DNA of 64,000 bases. Source: Salinirubellus salinus. GTDB lineage: Archaea > Halobacteriota > Halobacteria > Halobacteriales > Haloarculaceae. The notes beneath the pieces were generated by a model that was not told the origin of the DNA, did not search any database, and was given only the letters and a program-made list of their open reading frames with translations. This document shows, one piece after another, positions 49,317 through 58,417 of the stretch. Where the stretch lies: the NCBI RefSeq assembly GCF_025231485.1, contig NZ_CP104003.1, forward strand, positions 2,170,001 through 2,234,000. Reading direction: 5' to 3'. The position numbers were made by a program, and so were the translations under genes. Every line of letters starts with the position of its first letter. Positions within the stretch are counted from its first letter, which is position 1.

Positions 49317-49553
49317 TCAGCAGGGGGGCACTTAGAACTTTACGAACGGCCAATTCGTGTCGCGGTTCGGGGGGAGAGACCATCGAAACCACGAACCGGC
49401 TATTCGCCACGGCGTCATCTTTTGCCGGACTGGCCCAACCAAGTGTTCAGTAGAATCACTCATCGTTGGAGAAATGGGTCTCGAAAGGGCGGTTACGTTT
49501 GCTCGGAACGGTAGGGTTTTAGTGAGAGCGATTGAGGAATACATCGTCCAGAG
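49317..49553. promoter_or_regulatory. Divergent lrp-glnA promoter region
   Basis: The region contains the lrp TATA-like CGTAAAGTT (49336-49344, minus) and the glnA TATA-like TTTTAGT (49517-49523), the latter 34 bases before the glnA ATG, giving a leader of about seven bases. The remaining 170 bases are AT-richer than the coding parts and may hold Lrp operator sites, but no clear repeat was seen. Confidence 0.55.
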
Positions 49554-50927
49554 ATGACGGATGACAACCTCGCCACCGACGGTGGCCTCTCCGAAGAAGC
49601 ACAGCGCGCCCTCGACGAGATCGAGGAGAAGAACGTCGACTTCCTCCGCCTGCAGTTCACCGACATCCTCGGTACGGTGAAGAACGTCTCCATCCCGGCC
49701 GAGCAGGCCGAGAAGGCGTTCACCGAGGGGATCTACTTCGACGGCTCCTCCATCGAGGGGTTCGTCCGGATCCAGGAGTCGGACATGCGGCTCAAACCCG
49801 ACCCCGAGACGTTCGCCATCCTCCCGTGGCGGAACACCGACGAGCACGCCTCGGCCCGCCTCATCTGCGACGTCATCAACACCTCGACGGGCGAACCGTT
49901 CGAGGGTGACCCGCGCTACATCCTGAAGCAGGCGCTCGACCGCGCCGAGGAGATGGGGTTCACCGTCAACGCCGCGCCCGAGCCCGAGTTCTTCCTGTTC
50001 GAGGAGGACGAGGACGGCCGCGCGACCACGAAGACCAACGACGCCGGCGGCTACTTCGACCTCGCGCCGAAGGACCTCGCCTCCGACGTCCGTCGTGACA
50101 TCATCTACGGGCTGGAGGACATGGGCTTCGACATCGAGGCCTCGCACCACGAGGTCGCCCAGGGCCAGCACGAGATCAACTTCACCTACGACGACGCGCT
50201 CACGACGGCCGACAACGTCGGCACCTTCCGCACCGTCGTCCGGGCCATCGCCGCCCAGCACGACCTGCACGCGACGTTCATGCCCAAGCCCATCGCCCGC
50301 ATCAACGGCTCGGGGATGCACACCCACATCTCGCTGTTCACCGAGGACGGTGAGAACGCGTTCCACGACGACGACGACGAGTTCAACCTGAGCGAGTCGG
50401 CCAAGCAGTTCACCGCCGGCATCCTCGAACACGCGCCGGCCATCACGGCCATCACGAACCCGACCGTGAACTCCTACAAGCGCCTGGTCCCCGGCTACGA
50501 GGCGCCCGTCTACGTCGCGTGGTCCGACCGGAACCGCTCGGCGCTCATCCGCAAGCCGGCCGCGCGTGTCCCGGCCGCCTCGCGCATCGAGGCCCGCTTC
50601 CCCGACCCGTCGTGTAACCCGTACCTCGCGTTCGCCGCGCTCATCCACGCCGGCCTCGACGGCATCGAGCAGGGCCTCGAGTGCCCGGACCCGGTCCGCG
50701 AGAACATCTACGACTTCGACGAGGACAAACGCGAGGAGTACGGTATCGAGACGCTCCCGACGAACCTCGGCGAGGCCGTCGACGCCCTCGAGGCGGACGA
50801 GGCCATCTACTCGGCGCTCGGCCCGCACATCGGCCCGAAGTTCGTCGAGGCGAAGAAGGCCGAGTTCCAGGAGTACCTCGTGGAAGTCAGCCAGTGGGAG
50901 CTGGACCAGTACCTCGAGACCTTCTGA
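49554..50927 (+). CDS. glnA: Glutamine synthetase, type I
   Basis: GlnA makes glutamine from glutamate and ammonia with ATP. The 457-residue protein has a beta-Grasp N-terminus ([18 protein letters not shown]), the metal-site [12 protein letters not shown] at about residue 255, [10 protein letters not shown], and [10 protein letters not shown] near the active site. No adenylylation motif of the enterobacterial kind was noted near the C-terminus (QYLETF). It is divergent from lrp and followed by a terminator hairpin. Confidence 0.94.
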   Translation: MTDDNLATDGGLSEEAQRALDEIEEKNVDFLRLQFTDILGTVKNVSIPAEQAEKAFTEGIYFDGSSIEGFVRIQESDMRLKPDPETFAILPWRNTDEHASARLICDVINTSTGEPFEGDPRYILKQALDRAEEMGFTVNAAPEPEFFLFEEDEDGRATTKTNDAGGYFDLAPKDLASDVRRDIIYGLEDMGFDIEASHHEVAQGQHEINFTYDDALTTADNVGTFRTVVRAIAAQHDLHATFMPKPIARINGSGMHTHISLFTEDGENAFHDDDDEFNLSESAKQFTAGILEHAPAITAITNPTVNSYKRLVPGYEAPVYVAWSDRNRSALIRKPAARVPAASRIEARFPDPSCNPYLAFAALIHAGLDGIEQGLECPDPVRENIYDFDEDKREEYGIETLPTNLGEAVDALEADEAIYSALGPHIGPKFVEAKKAEFQEYLVEVSQWELDQYLETF

Positions 50928-50935
50928 GAGAACCC

Positions 50936-50978
50936 TGTTGCGCTCGGGGTCGGCCTCCGGCCGACCGCTCGCGCAACA
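50936..50978 (+). terminator. Hairpin after glnA
   Basis: TGTTGCGC (50936-50943) and GCGCAACA (50971-50978) form a perfect inverted repeat around an inner GGTCGGCC/GGCCGACC hairpin, nine bases beyond the glnA stop. A terminator role is inferred. Confidence 0.55.
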
Positions 50979-50984
50979 ACGTTC

Positions 50985-51100
50985 ACGAAAGAGACGGCGC
51001 TCGCGCCGGGTGGGTGTGCTGGTGGCTTCCGCCACCGCACCGCAGCCACGCCGTTCCCGCACCGCCACGGCCGCACCGACTGTCTTCCACCGGGGCCTCG
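50985..51100 (+). repeat. Dispersed GC-rich intergenic repeat, copy 1
   Basis: TGGGTGTGCTGGTGG (51011-51025) is repeated in inverted form at 53617-53631 (rc). Flanking parts also match in the same order (GCGCTCGC upstream, CCCGCACCGC and a final CCGACTG downstream). The copies face each other across the 2.5 kb region holding the CNNM and CaCA genes. No gene is present in either copy. Confidence 0.5.
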
Positions 51101-51143
51101 CCGTGACCCCCACTTCTTTCGAGACCGACCGTGAGCGAACGGT

Positions 51144-52427
51144 ATGGTCGCACTCTCCACCTCGCTCGGCGTCGCCGTCCTCGCCGGTCTCGTCGCGTGC
51201 TCGGCGTTCTTCTCCGCCAGCGAGATCGCCATCTTCTCCACGGAACGACGCCCCGGTGAACCCCCCGAACGCGGCGCACTCGGCCGGTTACGTGAGGACC
51301 CGCACCGCCTGCTCGTCACCATCCTCGTCGGTAACAACTTCGTCAACGTCGCCATCGCCACGCTGACGACCACACTGCTGGTCCGCTCGCTCTCACCGGA
51401 GACGGCCGCCGTCGTCTCCACCGCGGTGGTCGGCACCGTCGTCCTCGTGTTCGGCGAGATCGTGCCCAAGTCGTACGGCGTGGGCAACGCCGAGACGCTC
51501 GCCGAGCGGGTCGCCCGACCGCTCGAACTGCTCGGGACGGCGCTCTACCCCGTGGTCGCCGTCTTCGACGCCGTCACGGGCGTCATCACCGGGCTGTTCG
51601 GCGGGGAACGCGACATCGAACGGCCGTACATGACCCGCGAGGACCTCGCGGCCATCGTCGAGTCCGCGGAGGCGGAGGGCGTCATCGAGGCCGACGAACA
51701 GGAACTCATCCAGCGGGTCCTGCGGTTCTCGGGGACGGACGCGGCGGACGTGATGGTCCCCCGCGCGGACGTGGTCGGCGTGGACGCCGACGCGTCGGTA
51801 GGCGAGGCGCTCGACCGCTGTCTCGACGCGCGGGTCACCCGGGCGCCCGCCTACCGCGGGACGCTCGACGAGGTGGTCGGCCACGTCGACGTCCGTGACC
51901 TCGCCGGCGCACCACGGGAGGCGCCGCTCGACGGCTACCTCCGGCCGGTCCTCCACGTCTACGAGTCCCGGCCGGTCGACGAGGTGCTCGCGGACCTGCA
52001 GGTCGAGCGCGTGGAGGTGGCCGTCGTCTTCGACGAGTTCGGCGCCGCCGAGGGCATCCTCACGACGGAGGACGTGGTCGAGGAACTGGTCGGTGAGATA
52101 CTCGACGTGGGCGAGCGGCGGCCAGTCGTCCTCACCCCCGAGGGGCACGTCCTCGCCCGGGGGAAGGCCGGTGTCGAGGCAGTGAACGCCGCACTCGGGA
52201 CGACCATCGAGGCGGCTCCCGACGGGGGGACGACGCTGGCGGCCGTACTCACCGATGAGCTCGGGCGCCCCGCGGCGGTCGGTGAGGTGGTGACCGTCGG
52301 CGACGCACGTCTCACCGTCGAGGAGGTGGTTCGGAACCGTGTCCGGCGGGTCAGGGTCGAGCGAGTGGCGCCGGACGCCGACGGGGACGAGGACGGGAGT
52401 GGGGACTCAGAGGGGCCCGTTCAGTAG
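51144..52427 (+). CDS. CNNM/CorC-type transporter with CBS domains (HlyC/CorC family)
   Basis: The 427-residue protein has an N-terminal DUF21/CNNM membrane domain (about 5-140, four helices, NNFVNVAIATLTTTLL, FGEIVPKSYGVGNAE). A CBS pair follows (about 195-310, VMVPRADVVGVDADASVGEALDRC... and RPVDEVLADLQVERVEVAVVFDEFGAAEGILTTEDVVEELVGEI), with a CorC C-terminal domain. Such proteins move magnesium or other divalent ions. The last 21 bases overlap the convergent exchanger gene. Confidence 0.85.
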   Translation: MVALSTSLGVAVLAGLVACSAFFSASEIAIFSTERRPGEPPERGALGRLREDPHRLLVTILVGNNFVNVAIATLTTTLLVRSLSPETAAVVSTAVVGTVVLVFGEIVPKSYGVGNAETLAERVARPLELLGTALYPVVAVFDAVTGVITGLFGGERDIERPYMTREDLAAIVESAEAEGVIEADEQELIQRVLRFSGTDAADVMVPRADVVGVDADASVGEALDRCLDARVTRAPAYRGTLDEVVGHVDVRDLAGAPREAPLDGYLRPVLHVYESRPVDEVLADLQVERVEVAVVFDEFGAAEGILTTEDVVEELVGEILDVGERRPVVLTPEGHVLARGKAGVEAVNAALGTTIEAAPDGGTTLAAVLTDELGRPAAVGEVVTVGDARLTVEEVVRNRVRRVRVERVAPDADGDEDGSGDSEGPVQ

Positions 52428-53417
52428 GTCGAGCGCCCAGCGCGAGAGCGCCACGACGACGAGGAGTGCGCCCTCCCGGCGGGTCAACTGGCGGTCCGAC
52501 CGGAGCAACACGAGCGCGAGGACCACCAGTCCGAACATCCAGATTGCGCCACCGCGGGCGTTCGCGGCGAGCGTGAGCGGCCCCGCGAGCCCGGCGATGC
52601 CCAGCACCGCGAGGAGGTTGAACACGGAACTCCCGACGAGGTTCCCGACCGAGAGCTCGTGTTCGCCGCGCTGCGTGGCGACCATCGAGGCGGCGAACTC
52701 CGGCGCGGAGGTGCCGGCCGCGACGACGGTCAGTCCGACCACCCACTCGGAGATGCCGGCGTCGAGCGCGAGCGTGGTCGCGCCGTCGACGAGGACGTCC
52801 GCGCCGAGGACGACCATCCCGAGGCTCAGGACGACGCGCGCGAGGGCCCCCCAGTCGACGCCCGACTCGGCGACCGACTCCAGTTCTTCCTCCAGTTCCC
52901 CGGCGACGCCCTCCAGCCCCTCGACCACCTCCGCCACCTCGCCGCTCACCGACTTGATGCCGGGACGGCGGAGGAGCCAGAGGAGGTAGGCGGCGAGCCC
53001 GACGAGCAACACCGCCCCCTCCCAGCGAGCGAGACGGAGGTCGAAGAGGAACGCCACGACGGCGACGGTGGCGAGGAACAGGACGAGCCCGTCACGCCGG
53101 AGGATGCGGCCACGGACCGGGAGGACACGGACGAGCGCGACCGCCCCGAGCACCACCCCGAGGTTGAAGAAGTTCGACCCGACGACGTTGGCGACGGCGA
53201 TGTCGGCGGCCCCGCGGAACGCCGCCCCGGCGGTCACGGCCACCTCGGGAGCGGAGGTACCGACGCCGACGACGAGGACTCCGACGACCACCGGGGAGAC
53301 GTTCATCCGGGCGGCGAGTGCCGTGGCGTTCTCGACGAGGACGAGCGCGCCGTACCAGAGCGCCCCGACGCCGACGACGACGAGCGCGAGCGCCCAGAGG
53401 GTGTCGAGCGGCGTCAT
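52407..53417 (-). CDS. Calcium/sodium:cation antiporter (CaCA family)
   Basis: The 336-residue protein has ten or eleven helices in two homologous halves, each with an ion-binding GTSAPE motif (53-58 and about 246-251) on the alpha repeats. An acidic loop (VSGEVAEVVEGLEGVAGELEEELESVAESG) joins them. It is a sodium/calcium or related exchanger. The start at MTPLDT was chosen from the GTG/ATG options; an upstream frame is not hydrophobic. Confidence 0.88.
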   Translation of the reverse strand: MTPLDTLWALALVVVGVGALWYGALVLVENATALAARMNVSPVVVGVLVVGVGTSAPEVAVTAGAAFRGAADIAVANVVGSNFFNLGVVLGAVALVRVLPVRGRILRRDGLVLFLATVAVVAFLFDLRLARWEGAVLLVGLAAYLLWLLRRPGIKSVSGEVAEVVEGLEGVAGELEEELESVAESGVDWGALARVVLSLGMVVLGADVLVDGATTLALDAGISEWVVGLTVVAAGTSAPEFAASMVATQRGEHELSVGNLVGSSVFNLLAVLGIAGLAGPLTLAANARGGAIWMFGLVVLALVLLRSDRQLTRREGALLVVVALSRWALDLLNGPL

Positions 53418-53734
53418 GAGTGGTGGGGAGAGCGGGAACTCGGAGACGGGACGGCCGGGGTCACGGTACCATCGGTAGACGGCCCGGCACAAAGAACTAC
53501 GCCGTTCGGGGCAGGCGGCGGTGGCGTCGCTGGGGAGCGTAGCGAAAGAAGAACGCGAGTCAGTCGGAGTGCGGTGCGGTTGCGGCAGCGGTGCGGGAGC
53601 GACGCGGCGGCGGTGACCACCAGCACACCCATCCGCGGCGAGCGGGCCCGGAGGCCCCCGACGCCGCGCTTTTCCCCCACGTTTTTGCCCGAACGAGGGC
53701 CCGAAGGGCCCGAGAGAGGTGCAAAAACGTGGTC
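53418..53734. repeat. Intergenic region with dispersed repeat copy 2 and thermosome terminator
   Basis: This 317-base gap contains the inverted second copy of the repeat at 51.0 kb (core CCACCAGCACACCCA at 53617-53631). It also contains a large hairpin (53677-53732) that probably terminates the thermosome gene. Apart from those, no gene was seen. Confidence 0.5.
53677..53732 (-). terminator. Hairpin after the thermosome gene
   Basis: CCACGTTTTTGC (53677-53688) and GCAAAAACGTGG (53721-53732) form a perfect twelve-base inverted repeat enclosing a GGGCCC-rich inner loop. It starts two bases from the thermosome stop and is closely similar to the hairpin after AOR. A terminator role is inferred. 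Confidence 0.65.
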
Positions 53735-55426
53735 TTACATCATGCCGCCCATGCCGCCGCCCATACCGCCCATGCCGCCCATGCCGCCGCCCATACCGCC
53801 GGGGCCGCCGGGGGCACCGCCTTCGTCGTCGTCGTCGTCCGTGCCACCGCCCTTCAGGTCGCCCGCGGCGATGACGTCGTCGATGCGCAGGATCATGACG
53901 GCCGCCTCGGTGGCGGACTCGATGGCCTGGGTCTTGACGCGGAGCGGCTCGACGACGCCGTCCTCCTCCATGTCGACGACCTCACCGGTGTAGGCGTCGA
54001 GGCCGGCGGCGGTCGCGCCACCGTCGTGCTTCGAGCGGAGGTCGACCAGCGAGTCGATGGGGTCGAGCCCGGCGTTCTCCGCGAGCGTGCGCGGGATGAC
54101 GTCGATGGCGTCGGCGAACGCCTCGACGGCCAGCTGCTCGCGCCCGCCGACGGAGTCGGCGTAGTCACGCAGGCCGAGCGAGACCTCCGTCTCCGGGGCA
54201 CCGCCGCCGGGGAGGACCTTGCCGTCCTCGAGCGTCGTGCGGACGACGCCGAGCGAGTCGTCGATGGCGCGCTCGATCTCGTCGACGACGTGCTCCGTGC
54301 CGCCGCGGAGGATGAGCGTGACCGACTTGGCCTCCTCGACGTCCTCGACGAAGATGCGCTCGTCGCCGCCGACGTCCTTCTGGCCGACGGAGCCGGCGAA
54401 GCCGAGGTCCTCGGGGGTGATGTCGTCGATGTTGGAGACGACCGTGCCGCCCGTGGCGCGGGCCAGCCGCTTCATGTCGGACTTCTTGGCGCGGCGGACC
54501 GCGAGGATGCCCTCCTTCGCGAGGTAGTGCTGGGCCATGTCGTCGATGCCCTTCTGGCAGAAGACGACGTCCGCACCGGCCTCCTTCAGCGTGTCGACCA
54601 TCTCCTTCAGCTGTTTCTCCTCCTGGTCGAGGAACTGCTGGAGCTGGTCCGGGTCCGTGACGTTGACCTCGGCGTCGATCTCGGTCTCGCGGACCTCGAT
54701 GGCCGTGTCGAGCAGCGCGATGTTCGCGTCCTCGACGGCGTACGGCATGTTCTCGTGGACGCGCTCCTTGTCGATGATGACGCCTTCGACGAGCTCGCTC
54801 TGCTCGACCGAGCCGCCGACGACCTTCTCGACCTTGACGTTGTCCACGTCGATCTCGTCGTCGTCCTTCACGGCGAGGACGGCGTCGACGACGAGTTCGG
54901 CCAGCAGGTCACGCGCGTTCTCCGCGCCCTTGCCGGTCATCGCCGTGGAGGCGACCTGCTCGAGGTACTCGCGGTCGTTCTCGTCGACGTCGATGGCCGC
55001 GTCCTCGAGGATCTCCTTGGCCTTCTGGGCGGCCTGTCGGTACCCCTGTGCCAAGATGGTGGCGTGGATGTCCTGCTCGAGGAGGTCCTCGGCCTTGGCC
55101 AGCAGTTCACCGGCGATGACGACGCTCGTCGTGGTGCCGTCGCCCGTCTCGTCCTCCTGGGTCTCGGCGACCTCGACGATCATGTTCGCCGCCGGGTGCT
55201 CGATGTCCATCTCCTTGAGGATGGTCACGCCGTCGTTCGTGACGACGACGTTGCCCGTCGAGTCGACGAGCATCTTGTCCATCCCTTTCGGGCCGAGTGT
55301 GGTCCGTACGGACTCGGCGACGGCCTTCCCGGCCGTGATGTTCATCGACTGGGCGTCACGCCCGGAGGTACGCTGGCTGTCCTCCGAGAGCACGATGAGG
55401 GGCTGGTTACCCATTTGCTGAGCCAT
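53735..55426 (-). CDS. Thermosome subunit (group II chaperonin)
   Basis: The 563-residue protein is an archaeal chaperonin that folds proteins in a double ring, driven by ATP. It has [36 protein letters not shown] in the ATP-binding region, [16 protein letters not shown] with the catalytic aspartate, and [10 protein letters not shown]. The C-terminus is a Gly-Gly-Met repeat ([15 protein letters not shown]), which lies inside the ring cavity. It is a single gene. One likely promoter lies just upstream (CTTTTTTGTAG, centred 33 bases before the ATG) and a second strong TATTTAAATA palindrome 110 bases upstream. Confidence 0.93.
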   Translation of the reverse strand: MAQQMGNQPLIVLSEDSQRTSGRDAQSMNITAGKAVAESVRTTLGPKGMDKMLVDSTGNVVVTNDGVTILKEMDIEHPAANMIVEVAETQEDETGDGTTTSVVIAGELLAKAEDLLEQDIHATILAQGYRQAAQKAKEILEDAAIDVDENDREYLEQVASTAMTGKGAENARDLLAELVVDAVLAVKDDDEIDVDNVKVEKVVGGSVEQSELVEGVIIDKERVHENMPYAVEDANIALLDTAIEVRETEIDAEVNVTDPDQLQQFLDQEEKQLKEMVDTLKEAGADVVFCQKGIDDMAQHYLAKEGILAVRRAKKSDMKRLARATGGTVVSNIDDITPEDLGFAGSVGQKDVGGDERIFVEDVEEAKSVTLILRGGTEHVVDEIERAIDDSLGVVRTTLEDGKVLPGGGAPETEVSLGLRDYADSVGGREQLAVEAFADAIDVIPRTLAENAGLDPIDSLVDLRSKHDGGATAAGLDAYTGEVVDMEEDGVVEPLRVKTQAIESATEAAVMILRIDDVIAAGDLKGGGTDDDDDEGGAPGGPGGMGGGMGGMGGMGGGMGGMM

Positions 55427-55452
55427 GTTCAGCCGAGAGGTTGATTGCGATT

Positions 55453-55542
55453 CTACAAAAAAGTACCGGATAGGGTCGCGGGAATCGCCACCAGACGGCC
55501 GGAGGGAAGCCTGTGCGAACCGTTATCAGACATATTTAAATA
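55453..55542 (-). promoter_or_regulatory. Two TATA-like boxes upstream of the thermosome gene
   Basis: On the minus strand, GTACTTTTTTGTAG (about 55453-55466) is 33 bases before the ATG. A perfect palindrome, TATTTAAATA, lies at 55533-55542. The second would give a leader of about 85 bases. Haloarchaeal heat-shock genes can use alternative promoters, which is a possible explanation but unproven. Confidence 0.5.
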
Positions 55543-55568
55543 GTGTTCTGAGCAGTCGTCTCCGACGG

Positions 55569-56153
55569 CTACTCGGGCGTCTCGGGCTCGGACCCGGCCG
55601 CTTCTCCGCCTGGGAACTGGTGGTACTCCAGCCCCGCCGTCTTCATCTCGTTGTGCCGGCGCTCGAGGAAGGAGTAGACCGCGCCGTGCGGTGCCCCGTC
55701 GAGGATCATCTCCGCGGCCGAGCGGACCGCGTCGACCTGTTCCGGCCCGCCGATGATGCCCAGCGTCGAACCGTAGATGACCACGTTCGCGCCCGTGAGC
55801 TCCTCCATCAGCTGTCGGGTCCGGCCCTTCTCGCCGATGAGCCGACCCTTCTGCCGGCGGAGGTCGTTGCGGTTGCGGGTGGCGGCGTCGAGGTCAACGA
55901 GGTCGAGCATCCGGACGTCGTCGTCGAGCAGGGAGAGCGCCGCATCCGGGTCGAAGCCGCGGCCGATGGCCTTCACCACGTCCGGCCCCTTCAGGCCCGT
56001 GATGGGGTCGCCGACCGATTCGATGCGGACCGACCCCGTCTCCGAGTCGATGTCGAGGCGGACCTCCGCCTCCGACTCGATGCGCCGCATCGTCGCGCCC
56101 CCCTCCCCGATGAGGACGCCGATGCGGTCCTGCGGAATCGTCACATGTTGCAT
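55569..56153 (-). CDS. KH-domain RNA-binding protein, Dim2/Pno1-like
   Basis: The 194-residue protein has two KH RNA-binding domains with GxxG loops: GVLIGEGGATMRRIE (about 12-26) and GRLIGEKGRTRQLMEE (about 103-118). Archaeal Dim2-like proteins help 16S rRNA maturation near its 3' end. In other archaea this gene follows rio1 and aIF1A; here it is 3.2 kb away from them. A TATA-like TGTTAAGG lies 28-29 bases before the ATG. Confidence 0.88.
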   Translation of the reverse strand: MQHVTIPQDRIGVLIGEGGATMRRIESEAEVRLDIDSETGSVRIESVGDPITGLKGPDVVKAIGRGFDPDAALSLLDDDVRMLDLVDLDAATRNRNDLRRQKGRLIGEKGRTRQLMEELTGANVVIYGSTLGIIGGPEQVDAVRSAAEMILDGAPHGAVYSFLERRHNEMKTAGLEYHQFPGGEAAGSEPETPE

Positions 56154-56513
56154 AGGCAGGCTTGCGTCTCGGCGGTGTTAAGGGTTCGTTCCTGTGGTTC
56201 CTGTGGGAAGGATTGTGTCGGTCTCGGCCGACGTGACTGCGCTGTCCCCGCTGGTGGTGCGGATTCCGTAGTCGGAGAGGCGGTGGGCGAGGCGCGGTCC
56301 GACTGAACCGCACGGCGACCGCGGAGGCCCCGTAATCCGTGTGTTCGAACGAACCACACGGCCACGGAGGGCCGCCCGGCGACAGCCGGGCGGGTCCGAC
56401 GCGGGGAAAGGTTGGTGTCGCCGTGCCACCGCGCCAGCGGTGGCCGGCGCGACTGCTGCGCGGTGCGGTTCAGTTGTACCGCGCTAGTCTCCCCGCTCGA
56501 CGATACGAACCCC
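56154..56513. other. Intergenic region without a gene
   Basis: This 360-base gap holds the KH promoter near 56177-56184 and two short palindromes: GTGTG...CACAC around 56340-56360 and CGCCCGGC GACA GCCGGGCG around 56373-56391. It also has GC-rich sequence resembling the other intergenic repeats in part (GCCACCGCGCCAGCGGTGGC near 56424). No reading frame with coding character was seen. Confidence 0.4.
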
Positions 56514-57005
56514 CTACAGCCGCTTCTCGAGTTCGTGTTCCTCGTGGAGCGACCCCGCGACCTCCGTCCGGGCCTCGCCCAGTCGCTCGAACCCCTGCGA
56601 CTCGAAGAACGCCACGCCGGCGTAGTTCTCGACGAACACCGAACAGGCGAGCCGGTCGGCCCCCTCGTCGGCCACCCGCTCGGCCACCGCGTCGAGGAGC
56701 GCCGACCCGAATCCCTCGCCCCAGTGGTCGGGGTGGACGTAGAGCGCGTAGAGTTCCGCCTCGTCGGCCCACGTCATCTCGGCGGAGGCGAACGCGACCA
56801 CCTCGTCCTCGCGCTCGGCGACGAGGAGGTGGAACCCGTCGAGTTCGTCGATGGCCCGTTCGAGCGCCTCGGGGTCGTAGAGGTCGTCGAGTGCGCGCCG
56901 GCACTGGCCGGGCGTGAGGAAGGCAGCGTAGGCCGCCTGCCACGCCTCCTGTGCCACCTCGCGGATGCGGGGGACGTCCGCGGCCGTCGCCTCGCGTACG
57001 TGCAT
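56514..57005 (-). CDS. GNAT-family N-acetyltransferase
   Basis: The 163-residue protein is a GNAT acyltransferase: MHVREATAADVPRIREV at the N-terminus, and the acetyl-CoA-binding motif YALYVHPDHWGEGFGSALLDAV (R/Q-x-x-G-x-G/A-like, about 92-113). C-terminal ENYAGVAFFESQGFERLG also fits. Substrate unknown. The start MHVREAT was chosen from the boundary with the transporter gene 45 bases upstream. Confidence 0.8.
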   Translation of the reverse strand: MHVREATAADVPRIREVAQEAWQAAYAAFLTPGQCRRALDDLYDPEALERAIDELDGFHLLVAEREDEVVAFASAEMTWADEAELYALYVHPDHWGEGFGSALLDAVAERVADEGADRLACSVFVENYAGVAFFESQGFERLGEARTEVAGSLHEEHELEKRL

Positions 57006-57049
57006 GGTCACGCATCCGACGGGCCCGCCCAAGTGCGCGTCGGTGTCAG

Positions 57050-58327
57050 TCAGAGCCGGAGCGTCTCGATCTCGCCGATGTGCGGGAGTCGCCGCAGGTC
57101 CGGCACCGCGAACACCCACAGCGCGACGAACGCGAACCCGACCGCGCCGGCGAGCATCACCAGTCCGGGCGAGGTGACGGCCGCGAGCGACCCCCCGAGG
57201 AGGCCACCGAACGGCGTCGCCCCGGCCGAGACGCTCCCGACCAGCGCCATCACGCGACCCATCGACGCCTCCGGGACGAGCGCCTGCATCATCGAGGCGA
57301 ACAGCACGTTCGTCACGCCCACCGGGACGAACGCGACGGCCAGCAGCGGCACCGTCATCGGGAGCCAGCCAATCCCGACGGCGGTGGCCCAGACGACGGC
57401 GCTGAACGCCGCGCCCCCGCCGAGCAGCAGCCCGAGCGGTCGGTCGTCGAAGACGCCCGCGACGAGCGACCCGACCAGCAGGCCGCCGCCGATGGCGGCC
57501 ATCGCCAGCCCGTAGGCGACCTCGCCGCCGAGGGCGTCGCCGTACGCCGGCAGCACCGCGAGCACGCCGCCGAGCGAGCCGTTGACGACGACCGTGGCGA
57601 GCATCGCCCGCGAGACGACGGTCCCGCGGACGAACGAGAAGCCCGCGCGCAGCGAGTCGAGGTAGGACTCCGGTCCGGGGTCGCCGCCGTCGGCGGCCAC
57701 GGTCCCCTCCGGCGTCTCGTCGCCCGCCTCCCCCTCGGTTCGGTCGGCCGCCTCCGCCGCGGGGATGGTGATGCCGAGCAACAGCAGGGCGGCGACGGCG
57801 AACGTGACGCTGTCGACGACGAACAGCGTCACCGCGCCCACGACGGCGACGAGCAGTCCGCCGAGCGCGTTGAACGCCGCGTCCACGCCCTGGTACGCGA
57901 CGGAGAAGACGGAGTTGGCGGCGACGAGGTCCTCCCGGTCGACGATGCGCGGGATGGCCGCCGACTGCGCCGGGTAGGCCGGCTGGTTCAGGAGTGAGAG
58001 CAGCGACATCACCACGAGCAGCACCCACACGCTGAGCGCGTCGAGGAAGTAGGCGACGGGGACGACGAGGACGAGCACCATCTGGGTCACCTGCGTCCCG
58101 ACGAGGAGCGACCGGAGCGGCACCCGGTCGACCAGCGGGCCGAACAGGAACTGGAGGCCCGCCGGCGCGAGGACGAGGAACGTGGCGAGGCCGGTGTAGA
58201 ACGTCGAGCCGGTCAGGGCGTAGACGAGCCACGTCGCCGCGACGTAGTAGAGGCTGTCGCCGGCGTTCGTCACCAGTCGGGCGAGGAGCAGCCGACGGAG
58301 GTCGGAGTCACGCAGGACGCGTCGCAT
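57050..58327 (-). CDS. MFS transporter
   Basis: The 425-residue protein has about twelve membrane helices with an acidic hydrophilic insert around residues 188-215 (EAADRTEGEAGDETPEGTV), between helices 6 and 7, typical of the MFS middle loop. The N-terminal pattern LLLARLVTNAGDSLYYVAATWLVY resembles the macrolide-efflux-like or major facilitator subfamily MFS_3. Substrate unknown. It is upstream of the GNAT gene, and together they might form a resistance operon. Confidence 0.82.
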   Translation of the reverse strand: MRRVLRDSDLRRLLLARLVTNAGDSLYYVAATWLVYALTGSTFYTGLATFLVLAPAGLQFLFGPLVDRVPLRSLLVGTQVTQMVLVLVVPVAYFLDALSVWVLLVVMSLLSLLNQPAYPAQSAAIPRIVDREDLVAANSVFSVAYQGVDAAFNALGGLLVAVVGAVTLFVVDSVTFAVAALLLLGITIPAAEAADRTEGEAGDETPEGTVAADGGDPGPESYLDSLRAGFSFVRGTVVSRAMLATVVVNGSLGGVLAVLPAYGDALGGEVAYGLAMAAIGGGLLVGSLVAGVFDDRPLGLLLGGGAAFSAVVWATAVGIGWLPMTVPLLAVAFVPVGVTNVLFASMMQALVPEASMGRVMALVGSVSAGATPFGGLLGGSLAAVTSPGLVMLAGAVGFAFVALWVFAVPDLRRLPHIGEIETLRL

Positions 58328-58417
58328 ACCCGTCGGTCGGTGGTCACGGCGATAACTGATTGCAGAGCGACATTTCTGTTCGACGGATTGCAGAAACCAG
58401 CATCTGTCCGGCGACGG

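Noticed and set aside
49332-51113. A 593-residue frame antisense to glnA
   Set aside because: Mirror of glnA codons; no domain or start signal.
53591-55444. A 617-residue frame antisense to the thermosome gene
   Set aside because: Mirror of thermosome codons (Asp/Val/Leu-rich) with no recognisable domain.
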